Assembly: GCA_000750105.3 (NCBI GenBank)
Contig: JPHH03000021.1
Span: 450,955 to 514,954, forward strand
Origin: Tolypocladium sp. Sup5 PDA-1
Lineage: Eukaryota; Ascomycota; Sordariomycetes; Hypocreales; Ophiocordycipitaceae
Direction of reading: 5' to 3'
Length of the DNA stretch: 64,000 nucleotides
Part shown: piece after piece, positions 44,036 through 56,430 of the stretch
Layout: each line of letters starts with the position of its first letter
Position numbering within the stretch: the first letter of the stretch is position 1
Position numbers and translations under genes: made by a program
The notes under the pieces: model-generated
The model's database searches: none
Told to the model about the DNA's origin: nothing
What the model saw: the letters and a program-made list of their open reading frames with translations, nothing else

Positions 44036-45263
44036 TCACCGGGCCATGTTGATGACCTGCTGCTCAAGCTTCTTGCACTTGACCTTTAGGTGCTTAACCG
44101 CCTCGAGGAACAGCTCATCGCTGTCCCACTGCCCCGAGCTCTCGATGGAGAAGATGAAGTGGTCCCTCCTCCGCCCCAGCTTCACCTTGCCCTCGAACTC
44201 GGGGTGCCGCAGGCACTCTCTGCTGACCGTGTCCCGCATCGCGTCCTTGACGACTGCCTTGGATTCTCCCGCGTGGCCCTCGTACCCGCTGCCAGCCTGG
44301 CCGGCCTCCTTCCTTGTGACCGTTTGCAGGCCTATGACGCCCTCCGGGAAACACCTGGCGAACTTTTCCGCGTCGTCGCCGAGGATTGGTTTCAGGATCT
44401 GGATGGTCGGCATGAGGCGGTACGACGCCGTGGCGACGGGCGAGAACTTGGCGTGGTCGGAGCCGATGCCCTTGTGCATGTGCATCGACAGGTCGATCGT
44501 CTGCCGTGGCCGCAGCTTCGCAATCAGAATGTCCGGGTTCACCGGCCGGATGGCGTCCTCGCCACTAAAGTAGTCGACCTGCTTGCCCGTGGGCACAAAC
44601 ACAATGTCCTTGGCGTACACGTGCGCGTTGTGGTACGCCTTGGCCGGGTCCTTCTCGTCCGGCGCAGCGTCCCTGTTCACCGTGCAGGTGACGTTGAGCT
44701 CCAGGCGGACCGTGTTCCAGTCGAAGCAGCGGGCGTAGGGGTCCTCGCCGGCCTCGGGCTTCTTATGCCACTTGAGAAAGTTGTGGAGGCCCTCGCGGCC
44801 GCCGTTGAAGGGGATGAGGCCCAGCCTGTGCGCCAGGACCTCGTCCTGGATGACCGAGGTGTTGTTCTCGATGTAGACGTTCTCAATGGCCACGGTGGGG
44901 ATCTCGGAGATGAGGATGCGACGGAAGGCGTTTGCGAGGGAGGCGTCGAGGCCGACGAGCGAGAAGGAGGCGAGATTGGGCTGGTTCTGGTGGAAGCTGA
45001 CGGAGAAGGCGGAGCGGAAGCGGTCAATGGTAAAGGCCATGTCCTCACCGGGGACGTGTCCCGGGTAGTCGGTCGAGGTCACATGCGTGACAGTCTCTTT
45101 GTTAATGCCAACAGTCTGTCACCATGCCACCACGTCAGCCTCGATGCGCTTCGTCCAGCCTTGATCGACACCAGAACGCGGCGGCAGCAAGACTCACGTT
45201 TCTGCTCTCCAGCTCCTCCGCGCTGGGCGGTTGCCGCCAGCCAGCCTGCTGTGTCGGAGCCAT
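44036..45263 (-). CDS. rpc40: RNA polymerase I and III subunit RPAC1 (AC40/Rpc40)
   Basis: Alpha-like subunit shared by RNA polymerases I and III; pairs with AC19 as the assembly platform. Two exons: 45263-45198 and 45115-44036; intron 82 nt (GTGAGT...GTGACAG). Product 381 aa. Exon 1 starts MAPTQQAGWRQPPSAEELES and joins to NVGINKETVTH as RNTVGINKETVTH. Alpha-motif DASLANAFRRILISEIPTVA, followed by VIQDEVLAHRLGLIPFNGG and VYAKDIVFVPTGKQ, with the dimerisation helix RDTVSRECLRHPEFEGKVKL near the end. It is about 35-45 residues longer than the human and yeast proteins as I recall them, mostly at the N-terminus. Convergent with uba3. Confidence 0.96.
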
Positions 45264-46484
45264 GGTTGGCGCAAGATGGCAGAAGGTTGGGGGATGTTGA
45301 CGAAGTTGGGAAATTTTTTGGGATGCCCCTCCACGGCGAGCAAAAGGTGAAGAGAGGAAACGTCAAAAAGTTTAGAGACGACCGCGGAGCTAGCCAACTA
45401 GCCCCACTGCGGTGCCACTAAACCAGCTGGGCTTTAGCGCCCGCCGCCTCGAGCCCCACTACGGCGCCGTGAATCGTGATAAGTTGACGTACTCGTATCC
45501 GTATGTACTTGGTGCATACGGGGTACCTTGGCGAGCTTGGTATCACGGATCAGAACTTCAGAAGAGACAGTCGAATCCAGCTCACGCGAGGTCAAGAGAG
45601 GTTAGACGAACGCTCAATAACCGTCGATGTCGCTTGTTGTTTCGCTTTGAGGACTCATACCCCAACCAGCCAGATCTGCTTATCCAACTGGCCATGCAAG
45701 ACAAGACATTCGAATATTTGAGCTACCTCGAAAGGGTACTTGGATCCCGAGGAAAGGAGTTGGAACCCGGGAGGTTTTACAAGGTCCATTTTTTTTTCTT
45801 GAAAGAGACCGGCCGCCGCTTCGGACTGTCTGGGAATCTACAAGCCATCACCCAGCCAGCATCATGAGCTAGTTGATGAGAGTGTTGCCGGTATGAGACG
45901 GGCTGGGCCTCCAGGCATACCCCTGACGCCGCTGAGCGCCAGCTGGTCAGACCACATGATAGATAGCAGGACTTGCGGTTTGTTTGGTAGGAGGCGGAGA
46001 AGATGATTCCTCATCCTCAACAAGGGCAGAAAGAAGAAGTGTCAGCTCTGCAGCACAGCCTCCGCGATCCCTACTGAAACGTATTTGTCACAAGGACACT
46101 CAATGTTTTCTGTGTCTGACTGTATTGAATACCTATAGACTAGTGCTGTTGGTACTCCGAGAGCAGAGATGAGCTGTTGGGTTATCTTCGTCCGGCCATG
46201 CCATGCCGAAACGAAAACAGATGCAGCAGGACCTGGACAAAGGGGCATCCAAGATCCAGGATCTCACTTGAGCTTCGGTAGGATCCTCTAATTGTATGCA
46301 ATGTACACCGGCACGGAGAACACAAACCATGTTCCGATATAAGCCACCAGCCGCAAGAGGTTTCTCGCTTCGTGCTTTCAAGGTATTCAATACGCTATCT
46401 AACATCTACACTAAAGTCGTGGTATCGAGTTCCACGATACAAAAGGTAGGTATCCGCCATGCCCAGCTCGTCCCTTTATCCAGC
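45264..46484. other. Intergenic region between rpc40 and nup159 (1.2 kb)
   Basis: No supported gene. One plus-strand frame of about 150 codons begins near 45412 but lacks an ATG, domain or splice support. Contains the rpc40 promoter, the nup159 3' flank and a GTACTCGTATCCGTATGTAC element near 45487-45506. Confidence 0.55.
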
Positions 46485-49400
46485 CTACTCGATATCCTCC
46501 ATGTTCCAGACATTAACGCCTTTCTTTTCCACACTGCTCTTGAAATTTGCCAGGACTGCCTGTCGCCTGGCCCTCTTGTCCATCAAGTCTCCCTTCTCCT
46601 CTTTGCTGAATCCACTGAGCTTCTTCCTTGGCGGCGTGGCCCTTGCTGCTGCGCCCATTGACATGACACTTCCTGAAAAGCTTTGGCGGAAGTTGCGTGA
46701 CGGCGTCGATTCCGGCGACATCATTATGCTCCTTTTCGCCTGCGGTGTCACCATAGGAGAGCCTTCTCGGCTAGTAGGCGCGAGGCGGAGCTTACGCAGC
46801 TGCGTCTCCAGCACATCGACATCTCCGCTGCGCTTCTCTGCCATGGACGTCATTTTCGAAATCGTCCGCATGATCGCCTCCACGGTGGGCACATTACCGC
46901 CTCCTCTCGCCGATGAACCTGTGGCAGCTGCCATTCTCGTCTTGAGAAGCGTCAAGGCCTCCTCGGCCTGAGCCAACAGCTTCGTAAAATTGGCAAACTC
47001 GCGCCGCAGCTCGTTCTGCTGGGCCGCCTGCTCCGCACTCAGGGGTAGGGTCCGCGCAACTTCGACCTGGTCCGGATCTAGCCGCGTCATGATCACCCTC
47101 TTGAGGTCCTCCTGCTTGGCCCTCAGCCGTTGCATGTCTCGCGCCAAGTCTGGGCAAGCATCGAGCTTGTCCTCCAGATCTTGCACCCGGCCGTCTTCGA
47201 GATCGCCGTAGAGCTCGTTATCGAGGACTTCACCCAGCTCAGAGACCTCGCACAGCACCCAGTCATCGGGGATCTCCAGGTCGTCTTTGCTTCGACCCTC
47301 CTCCTTGCGGTCCTCCGTGTGCCCCTTTGTGAAGGCTTTGACGGTGCGTGCGTTGAGGCCCAGAGTATCGATCATCGAATTGATGTCGCGATACACCGCT
47401 TCCACTTGAGAAGGGACGCTATCCTTCGCAGGCGGCGCAACGTTCGAATGAGCGATAAACTCATCTAGCTCCAGCGTACCTTCGACTTCCGATGCCAAGA
47501 CCTTCTGGACCTCATCATCTTCCTCATCGACAAGCGGCTGGGCCTCTTCGGCCTCTTGTCGCTCTTTCATCTTTCGGTGTTGGACTAAAAACTGATCCTT
47601 TGCACTGGCCAGCTTCTCCTTGCTGATGATTGAGCCTCCGAGGTGCGACTGAGATTTCTTGGGTCCCAGAATTTGAGATGCCATCCCGGGGGCGCTCACT
47701 GATCTTGTCGCATCAGATCTGATTATTCGTTGCGGCACGGCGCCGCGAACAGGACTCGGCGACCTTGGGCTCGTCGCAGTCGGCCGAGGGAACATTGGCG
47801 CATTGCGGCTGATTTCACCAAAAAGGGGCCTCGATCGATCTTGCTCTGTTCTGGCAGTGCCAGGAGTTGTCCCCCCAAGGCCGCCGAATGAGCTCTGCGG
47901 AGTGAAGCCTGGTGTTGGCGTAAGACCGCTCGTACTAGGGCTCAAGTCCTTCGCCACATCCACGCCACTACCCTCCGACGCATTGTCCTCTTCAAGGTCG
48001 CTACCGTCGTCGCTATCTTCAGGCACCGAGGGGATATTTGACGGCTCCTTCGAGAGTACTTTCGGCAAAACAAAGTCGGGCGGCAGTGGCGCATCTTCCG
48101 CCTTCAAAGCCGGCTTCGTCGTGATGGGGTCAGGAGGCAGCGGTGCTTCTGGGACGGCAGGCTGAGGGGCGTCCCTGGAAGGCTTCGTGGCTTTCGGCGT
48201 TGTCGTGAAATCCGGAGGCAATGGCGCATCTTCCGCCTTTGACGGTGTCGTTGATGATCCGAACGACAAATTAGCCGTATGGGATGCCGCAGACGACGAT
48301 GAAGACTCTCCCAGCGGATACGCCGCCCTACTCGTAGTATCTGGTGGGACAGGATCGCCCTGCTCCTGTACCTTGATCTTCGGGGTCTCCGGCTCTGCCT
48401 TATCTTCGGGGCTATCTGTCGGCTTGCGGAAGAATCCGGAGAGGCCGCCTGGTTTTGGCGTTTCTGTCGTAGACCCAAACAGCCCGCCTGAGCCGCCAAG
48501 CTTGGTTGGCTGGCCAAACAGTGAGGTTCCGGCGGCGGGTGACGGGGTAAGACCAAATCGCGTTGGAGCTGGAGTGGTTGTTGGTGTAGTAGACTCCTCA
48601 TTGGACTGGGGGGAGAACAAAGATGACGACGCTGCCTGTGGTGTTTGTTGTTCGGTCGGCTCGGCTGTATCCATATCCTCATCCTTCGCGGGGGGCGTCG
48701 ATGCACGAGGCGTGTTCCCCGGCTCATTGAGTGCAGAGCCAAAAGCGCTACCAAACATTGACGACCCAGACGTTGCCGGGGCCTTCTCGTTGTTCTCGTC
48801 TTGCGATGGTTCAGGCTTGAAGGATGACTCCAGTTTGAAGGGGGTTGAGCCGAAGAGGCCACCAGCTGGCTTGCTCTCCTTCGGTGCGAACGCGTTGCCC
48901 AGAGGGGCATTAGAATCGCCCGTTGATGCAAATGGGTTACTTGACGGCTTGCTTGATGCAAAGGCATTACTTGGCGGCTTGCTTGATGCAAAGGGATTAC
49001 TTGGCGGCTTGCTTCCAGTGCCAAGCACACTTGCGCCGCTGCTGCTGTTCTCTGTGACGGAAGCAAAACCGCCTTGCTTGGAAAATCCAGCAAAGCCTCC
49101 TCCAGATGACGGGGAAGCGGGTGCTGCTCCGAAGGGACTCTGGCTATTGCCGTTCTTGGCAAAGTTTGCGAAGCCGGATTGGCCGAAAGCCGGCCCAGAC
49201 CCTCCCGAAGCCCAAGGCGAAGTCCTTATGCCCAGTTGTGAGGACTGGCCGAACCCCATGGTACTTTGCTTGCCAAATGCTGGGCCTGAGGCTGGAGAGC
49301 TCCCAAAGGTGCTTGAGCCAAACGTTGCACCTCCCGTGTTCGTTGGTGTATCCGTAGGAGCGGCGGCGGCCGCTCCCCATGGCGACGACTTTTGCCCCAA

Positions 49401-51011
49401 CTGAGCCGAGGCGCCGAAGGCCGGTGCTGGTGCTGGGGTCGCAGAGGAGCCGAATGCCGAGGCTCCAGGGTTCGAGAATGGAGTTGCTGAAGCTGTCGGT
49501 GCTGCTCGCGATGGGGTCGAGGCCGAGGGTGCCCCCTCGATGGCGGCGAACCCGGGATATGTCGTACCCTTCTTGATAGAGTCTGTATATACCACCCACC
49601 ACGAGCAAAGTACACCTTCATGTGTCAGAACCCACAATCCAGGCAAGGGTCCTGGAGACTCCTCGAGTTCCTCATCCGAAGGAATGGGTTTGTAGACCTT
49701 GTCTTTGCTCGACAAGTCCAGCGCAAATCCGATAGGGATAGAGTCCTCCATGGAATCTGTCATAGGCAGCGTCGGCCTCTTTGTGTCATCTAGCAATTCC
49801 GTTGAGGTGAAGACGCCAGTAATGGAGTTTGCTGGCTTGTCGCTGGCCAGGGGAGCACTGGATCGACTCAACAAGCCAATTTCTGTCGATGCGGTCGAGG
49901 ATACAATGAGAAGGTCTGAAAGATCGGGAGGGAAGTCCTTGAGTCGTAGAATCGAGTGATGAGGTACTTTATCCAAGGCGAATGGCTCAACAGGGTCCGC
50001 AATCTTCTGGAAGGTGAATGACGAAGGCGGGTCCCGGGTGATCATGTGGTAGACGGAGGACGGTGGTGACTCGTTGGTCGCTGTGTGGATGGCGAGGAAG
50101 AGATTAACCTTCAACCATGTGAGCGATGAGACTGGAAGTTTGTTAGCACTCAGCATGAATTCAGGGACCACGGCGTGGCATACCATGGCAGTTGCCCAGG
50201 CTTGGAGGCCTCGGGATCTCTGCCTTGGCCTCGCCTTCTGGCGTCATTTGATGAATAGTACCATCCGCCAAGCCAGCGCAAAGTTGTTTGCCTTTTGTGC
50301 TCCAACTTATGCAGCTCACTTGACTCTTGAGGACGCCACTGCACCGTCGTTCCTTGAGGTTCGCTATGTGCAGGTTCCCCCCCTCAGTCACAATAGCACA
50401 GAGCTCTGCCTTTTCTGGGGTCGGGTTCGGTATCAGCGCCCGCAAGGCCTCGCCGTTGGTTGGGAGCTGAAAGGTGGGATTCGGGTTTCCCTGGAGTATA
50501 GTCTGTATCTCATAGACGGCAAGCCCACCTCCAACCTCCGCGGACAAGATCAGGTAGTTCTCATCAGCCGTGAACGCCAGTTGCGCAACGCGCATTGGCA
50601 TGGAGATTTTGAGCTGAGGCTCGAATGGTCGGATATCAGACTCGCCATCTTTCGGAGACTCGAAGGCCTTCCGAACGGACTCGGTTCTGCCGACTATAAG
50701 CTGGTCGGGGCCTGCGGCAGCAACAAGGCCCGTCCGGGGGGCGATGCTAAGGAGTGACGAGGTTGGCGCAGGAAGGGACGGCCAAGCAGAGGTCAGGCGA
50801 ACTTTCGCATCGCCGGCAATGGAGAGGAAGCCCAGGGCCTGTAGAGTTGTCAGCCAATGTCTAACATGGTACAGCGACCATGACATGCTCGTCGCCGTGA
50901 TGAAACCAAGCTCACCTCTGTCTGAATCGTCTCCAGGTCCGGTCCAGAGTTTGCCCCCCCAGCCGCACCTCCGCCCATGGCGTTTCCAGAGCTTCCGAAG
51001 CCAAAGGCCAT
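46485..51011 (-). CDS. nup159: Nup159 (Nup214-type) FG nucleoporin, cytoplasmic side
   Basis: Cytoplasmic-filament nucleoporin that recruits the Dbp5 helicase for mRNA export. Three exons: 51011-50916, 50838-50184, 50131-46485; introns 77 and 52 nt, the second with a perfect GTGCTAAC branch. Product 1465 aa, close to yeast Nup159. Starts MAFGFGSSGNAMGGG. An N-terminal beta-propeller of about 430 residues (ALGFLSIAGDAKVRL, VSCISWSTKGKQLCAGLADG, HEGVLCSWWVVY) comes first. FG/SFG and GFG repeats follow (ATFGSSTFGSSPASGPAFGK), with PSNPFASSK repeats, then a Ser/Pro/acidic region and a C-terminal coiled coil (LDACPDLARDMQRLRAKQED onward). Divergent from pup1. Confidence 0.95.
48937..49014 (-). repeat. 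nup159: 30-bp coding tandem repeat in nup159
   Basis: About two and a half copies of a 30-bp unit encode SKPPSNPFAS-type decapeptides inside the FG region. Copies are nearly identical at DNA level, which suggests recent duplication. Confidence 0.8.
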
Positions 51012-51643
51012 GTTTGCGGCAAGGGAATCAACCTTGGACAGTTTTATCGCAGTTCATAAATTCGTCCGCTGCATGGGCGTTGTCGTCTGTACAGGGGGAT
51101 GAGCTTGAATCCGTGTCCTTGAGTGTTTCGTTGGCAAGGCCACAGCAGTCGGCCGTTCTCGACTCGCGGCGCGCGTTTGGGGTCGAAAGATGTCCAACCG
51201 AAAGGAGTGGATGAGAAGAAGCAAGCGGCGCGTAGATTTGCGCGACTTTGAGATGATTGGGGCGGTATAGGCAGAAATGCTCCTGCTCGCGCAGCCTCAA
51301 TAGGCAAAACACTTGTCGCGACGAACCCGCCCAGCAACTTTTCGGAGCTCTGGGCCCGCGACGTCACGTGCAGGGAGCTGGAGCCAACCTCCTACCCCAG
51401 GCAAGCACCACCTACGCAGCCTGCCAATCACCGCCGCGTTACTGCTGGGAGCTTCGACTCCGTGTCTGAAGGCAGCTTTTAGCCTCGTCATCAGCTCTGC
51501 CTTCTCAACCTCCATCACCCGACGACACTTCACGGCCTGAACGAAGCCCTCCTCTTCTACAACGCGTCTTCCCGACTCGAATCGGCCTCTCAGATTTGAT
51601 TAAACGCCCCGAGATTCATTGAGCTAGATTGCACTCGGCCAGG
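51012..51643. promoter_or_regulatory. Divergent promoter between nup159 and pup1
   Basis: 632 bases. The pup1 side is C/T-rich with CATCACC and TCATC stretches, typical of a fungal 5' leader. No gene supported. Confidence 0.5.
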
Positions 51644-52546
51644 ATGCCGGGCTTCGACTTCTCCAACTACAACCGCAATGCGGCGCTGCACGCACGAGGC
51701 GTGCCTTTGCCCAAGGCGACCAGCACGGGAACGACCATTGTTGGATGCATATTCGATGGCGGCGTCGTGGTTCGTGCCCCCTCCCCCATCTCTCCAGAGG
51801 CCTTTCTGCCCCGTGTCAGCCGACGCCGTACTGACGCAGCTCCCTCCAACAAACAGATCGCAGCCGACACCCGCGCCACCTCTGGCCCCATCGTCGCCGA
51901 CAAGAACTGCGAGAAGCTGCACTACATCTCTCCCCAAATCTGGTGCGCCGGCGCTGGCACCGCCGCCGACACCGAGTTCACCACCGCCCTCATCTCCTCC
52001 CAGCTCGAGCTGCACTCCCTGTCGACCGGCCGCAAACCCCGTGTCGTCACCTGCATGACCCTCCTCAAGCAGCACCTCTTCCGGTACCAGGGCCATATCG
52101 GCGCCTACCTCGTCGTCGCCGGCTGCGACCCCACGGGCACCCATCTCTTCACCGTCCACGCCCACGGCAGCACCGACAAGCTGCCGTACGTCACCATGGG
52201 CAGCGGCAGCTTGGCGGCCATGAGCGTCTTCGAGACGCAGTGGAAGCCTAACCTGACACAGGACGATGCCGTCAAACTGACGAGCGACGCCATCCTTGCC
52301 GGCATCTTCAACGACCTAGGCTCTGGATCAAACGTGGATGTTGCCATCATCACAAAGGACAAGACTACGCTCAAGCGGAACTACATCAAGCCCAACGAGA
52401 AGAGCGCGAAGCTTCAGAGCTACGCCTTCCCCAAGGGCACAACGGCCGTGCTCAACGAGAAGATCATCAAGAAGAACGAGATCGGGCGGTACGTCAGCGT
52501 GCACGAGGTGCCGGTCGAGGGCGAGCAGATGGACGTAGACACTTGA
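51644..52546 (+). CDS. pup1: 20S proteasome subunit beta 2 (Pup1), trypsin-like active site
   Basis: Catalytic beta2 subunit of the 20S core. Two exons: 51644-51769 and 51857-52546; intron 87 nt (GTTCGT donor, GTACTGAC branch, AACAG acceptor) joining GGVV to IAADTRA. Product 271 aa. The propeptide is 29 residues and ends at Gly before Thr30 in STGTTIVG; that Thr (51731-51733) becomes the N-terminal nucleophile. Counting from it, Asp17 (AADTR) and Lys33 (CEKLHY) fall at their catalytic positions. GSGSLAAMSVFE and GSGSNVDVAIIT are the conserved Ser129 and later blocks. The C-terminal arm wraps to beta3 in other species. Confidence 0.98.
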   Translation: MPGFDFSNYNRNAALHARGVPLPKATSTGTTIVGCIFDGGVVVRAPSPISPEAFLPRVSRRRTDAAPSNKQIAADTRATSGPIVADKNCEKLHYISPQIWCAGAGTAADTEFTTALISSQLELHSLSTGRKPRVVTCMTLLKQHLFRYQGHIGAYLVVAGCDPTGTHLFTVHAHGSTDKLPYVTMGSGSLAAMSVFETQWKPNLTQDDAVKLTSDAILAGIFNDLGSGSNVDVAIITKDKTTLKRNYIKPNEKSAKLQSYAFPKGTTAVLNEKIIKKNEIGRYVSVHEVPVEGEQMDVDT

Positions 52547-53112
52547 GGGCTAGGTAATAGGCTAGACGAGGCGATGCCGGATGGGAACATGTAACAACAC
52601 TTTCGGGTACACTAGAAATTGGAGCCTGATTTGGCTTCACACCATCAAGTTTTCTTTATATGGTTCTCTGATTCCGACACGATGCTTTCCTAAGAGGTCT
52701 GTTGAGTAAAGGAGACTCTTGGTCCCTGGGTATATAAACAGCCACAAATATCACCCCCCTCCCCAGGAGTACCAAGAAAGGTCAAGAATGTCAAAAAAGA
52801 AGGTTCATACATGAAGCCAACATCGTCCAACCCTGTTCCCTCCAGAGCAATGGTGAAATGTGGAAAGATGCTCCCAGTGAAGGTCGTCGTATCGGATGCG
52901 CTGAGACGATGCCTTTCAATGTGAGACCTCGTGCTTCGCGCCCGACACCCGCCGTGTACGTTTGTATGTTGAGCAACAAAAAGCAAAAGGTTCCACCCGC
53001 TCAAATGCCGAATATCCCCATATGTGATGCAAGGCAGCCCCCAAAACTCCGTGTAGATGGGTATGATGTTAGACGTCATGATCATTACAGACTTCGCGAG
53101 CAGCACGCTTCC
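52547..53112. other. Convergent intergenic region, pup1 and the Nif1-like gene
   Basis: 566 bases between 3' ends; no gene supported. Frames here are short and biased. Confidence 0.5.
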
Positions 53113-55489
53113 TCATGAGCCGGACTTTCGGCCGAACATTGTCCGCGTGCGAGACTTGCTTCGGGCTTTCTTCTTGTTCTTGTCTTTGTCATTGCCATCG
53201 TCGTTGTACTTTGTCTTGTGGATCCTGTAGTAATTGTGAGGAACAGTCCAACGCGAAACGGGAAACGAAGAGTACCAGACGTACCAGCTGTTGCCAATCA
53301 TGCTCATCCCCTTTGCTTCGGCCATTCGGTAGAACCTGGCGCTCTTTTTGAGGTCCTTCTTGCACCCGATACCTTGGGCATAGCAGAAACCGGCTTCCGC
53401 GAGAGCGTCAACGTCGCCCCAAGCTAGACGGACAGTTAGTTCGTTCCCCTGTGGAGGCGGGTATGAATATCAACTTACTACCGGCGATTTCGAAGCATCG
53501 CAGTGCGAGAGACTTGTCTTGCTCAATGCCCCATCCATTCATGTGGCTGACACCAAGCTCGTATATGCTCAGAGCGAATTGGGCCTTGCGAGTCTTGCTC
53601 TCGAGGAAGTTGGCGGGCTTCCCTTCCTTGGCCCGGTCTTCGTCATCCGCAATCTCGATGCTGGCGTACTCTGCGGCTTTTCTCAACCATTCAACTCCTT
53701 CTCTCTGGTTCGCTCGCATGCCCCAACCATGGCGGCAGGCCAGAGCGTAGAGAAGCATGGCCGTAGGATGGTTTTGTCTGGCGGCATGTCTAAGGTGATA
53801 TGTAGACTCGTTCAGAGAGCCGTTCTCGTGACACTCGATTCCCTTGGCCAGGTGTTCCTCGGCAGACATCTCAGACGCCGAGGGGGCGAATGAGCGAGAG
53901 GTCGGGGGTGGCCGTATTGTGCTGGCCGAATCACTGGTCCCGACAGATGCAGGCGTCCTGCCCCGTGCGGTGGTGTCATGCAATGGTGAAGTGAGGGTCC
54001 GGCCTCTAGGAACATCCTCAGATCGCCGACTGGTATCGACGGACGGCCTGCTAGGGTTCGGAGAGGGATGGCCCATCACGCCCAGTCTGGAACTCTCCAT
54101 GCTCCTCTTGCCTGCGTCCATCGACGGCCTAGTCATGCTACTCATCATGCTCACAGCATCGTCGGGAACGGTCCTGGCCGAAGAGCTTGAGGGTCGAGTC
54201 GGCGGCGATGGAGGCGCACCCAATGGGTATCGATGAACGTTGCTGTGCGGGACCATGGGCTGCTCCCACTGGAAGGATGCTTGCGACTGGTTCTCCGAAT
54301 GTTCTGATCGCTGGATAGTCTTACCTCTCGGCAGCGAAAATTTGGAGTATATATATGATGGAGCAGCATTCCTCCCGTCGTCGTTTTGCTGGTCCATGAA
54401 GGCCTCACTATGCATACTCACGGGCGTATGAGCAGACTCATCTGCCAGGATAAAGGACGGTTGGCTGTCGGAAGAGGCCTGTCTCGTTGGCATCTCGAGG
54501 CCTGGGGTTCCAGCCCGGCTGAGGGGCCTCGAAAAGTTGAATGACGGGCGCGGCAAAGCAGATGAATCAGATGCAACAGACGGTGACCTTTGAAACGAGC
54601 CGACGGCAGGCGATGGCATGGCGTTGGCAAAGGCCGCGCTACCAGAAGATAGCTTGCGCATAGGCAAGGAGTGAAAGGAGCCGCCCATGCTGCTGGACGT
54701 CTCTTCGTCTCCCGGTGTAGGAGACGATATGATACTGGAAGAGCGCCTGGGAAACAAGGCTCGTGGCGGAGCCAGACCCAACTCATCGAAGGACTCCTGT
54801 TTCGACTTCTCGGGAGAGCTTGTCGCGGAAAGGCTGTGCTGTGACGACGGGAGTGGCAGTGGGTTACCCTTGCGGGCAGGTGATCGCTCTGGCAGCTCTG
54901 GCAGCTTGTCGGACTGCGACTGAGTATCGCTGTGCATGGGCGAAGGAGACCGTTCTTGGCGCGCTCCGAAGAGGTCGCGAGGCTCTTCGACGGAATTCAG
55001 TTGCCGTCCTCTAGACAGATCGCGCGCGTGCTGCGACGGCATGGCTGGCACTGGCGTCGTATCGTCAGGAGTGGGCGGTATCCGGCTCATTCGTGGATGC
55101 ATAGACCTGGGCCTGTCCTCCGGACTGAAGGCTTCTTCGACCTCTGTCCTCAAGCCCAGCCCAGACGAATCGTGGTCCGGAGAGTCGCCGTGCTCTGAGG
55201 CCGAATCGTGCGACATGGACCGGAAGTAGTCCGAGCGGCCTTGCTGAATCAAGGGGCTTTCCATAGTCAAAGGAGGAAGCCGGCTGACCCTGTTTCCTTC
55301 TTTGTTGCTCTCCTGCAGCTGCTTGGCCAGCAGCCGGCTCTGCAGCGCGAAGGCATCCAAGGGAGACAGCTCGGGGGGCGCTTCACCGGCAATGTGCATG
55401 CGAGGGGATCGCAAGGGCCTGGAGGTCGTCGAGTTCGCCGACTGGTTCGAGTTGGACCGCAGGTCCAGCAAGCTGGGGCGGTTGGCCAT
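53113..55489 (-). CDS. nif1: Sel1-repeat protein, Nif1/DSF2-like
   Basis: Two exons: 55489-53479 and 53423-53113; intron 55 nt. The GTAAGT donor at 53478 gives EIAGTWGDVDALAEAGF; a weaker donor three bases earlier would give an Ala instead. Product 773 aa. The first 540 residues are disordered and rich in Ser/Pro/Arg, with many S/T-P sites. The C-terminal third carries Sel1-type helical repeats: AEEHLAKGIECHENGSLNES, ALACRHGWGMRANQREGVEW, ELGVSHMNGWGIEQDKSLAL and AQGIGCKKDLKKSARFY, then a Lys/Arg-rich tail. This layout is that of fission yeast Nif1, an inhibitor of the Nim1/Cdr1 kinase, and budding yeast Dsf2. Family membership is firm; the cell-cycle role is inferred. Confidence 0.88.
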
Positions 55490-55886
55490 GGTTGACGTGG
55501 TCTGGCACCGCTAGCCGGCGCAACGCGATCCCATACAGACGCGCGAAGACGAGGGTTTGCGGGAGCAGAGGCTTGCAGTCGAGACTGCCAAAAGGGCTGC
55601 TGGAATTTGTCGCTGACTGCAAGAGTGTCTCGGTCGCTGGCTCGGGTATTTCGTCACCATGGATGGTGGGCGGGATTCCAGAGAGGCGACGACGGGTCGA
55701 TGCAGCGCTGATGATGAACCGAAGGCGCTGCAGGCGGCGAGCTCAGACGGTCGCATGAGTACACGGCGCCCAAACAAACTGGAAGAATAGGGTCGGCGAA
55801 CAGGCCAACGCTTTTTGTAGAGTCGTAGGGATGCGTGCGATGCGTTACGGTCGAACGACGAGGGGAGAGCTCCAACGCTGTGCTGT

Positions 55887-55934
55887 GCTTGCTCTGCTTG
55901 CTGTGCTTGCTGTGCTTGCTGTGCTTGCTGTGCT
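55887..55934. repeat. 9-bp minisatellite GCTTGCTGT
   Basis: One variant and four exact tandem copies of GCTTGCTGT, then a partial copy, about 400 bases upstream of the Nif1-like start codon. Confidence 0.9.
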
Positions 55935-56430
55935 ATGCTGTTGGGGGGGACGCAGCAGTGGGGGCTGTCGGGCGGGTTGGGCAGTCAAAAGTCGGGGCTG
56001 GTGAATCAGCGCAAGGCAGAGTGACGTTGGCTTGTGCGAGGATGAAAGGAGTGTGTGTCGACGATGCATTCGTGTCCAATGCAAAGGCAGGTGAGGCCTC
56101 TGGGCGTCCGCGACGACCCGTTTGCTGCGCGGTGAGGTGGTGTTGGTTGTTGATGCACAGGTGAAGAAAGAAAGGAGGAGTGCAGCCCAGCGCAGTGCAG
56201 AAGCGCCAGCAGCGCCAGCAGGGTGCTGGAACACGATACGAAGCCACCCCCGGCTGCCCGCCCGTGCTAAACGAAAGGAGTCGCGCTGGCCTGGCTGGCA
56301 CCACCACAACAGACCCGACTATAATAATAACACTGGGCCCGATCCAACGTGTCACAATCAACGCAAACACCATTCACGGCGCCCTGAGCAACATCATGAT
56401 CCGGTTTTAATCTCATGTGCCAGAACGAAC

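Noticed and set aside
45412..45867. 151-codon plus-strand frame between rpc40 and nup159
   Set aside because: Starts without ATG, no homology recognised, overlaps the rpc40 promoter.
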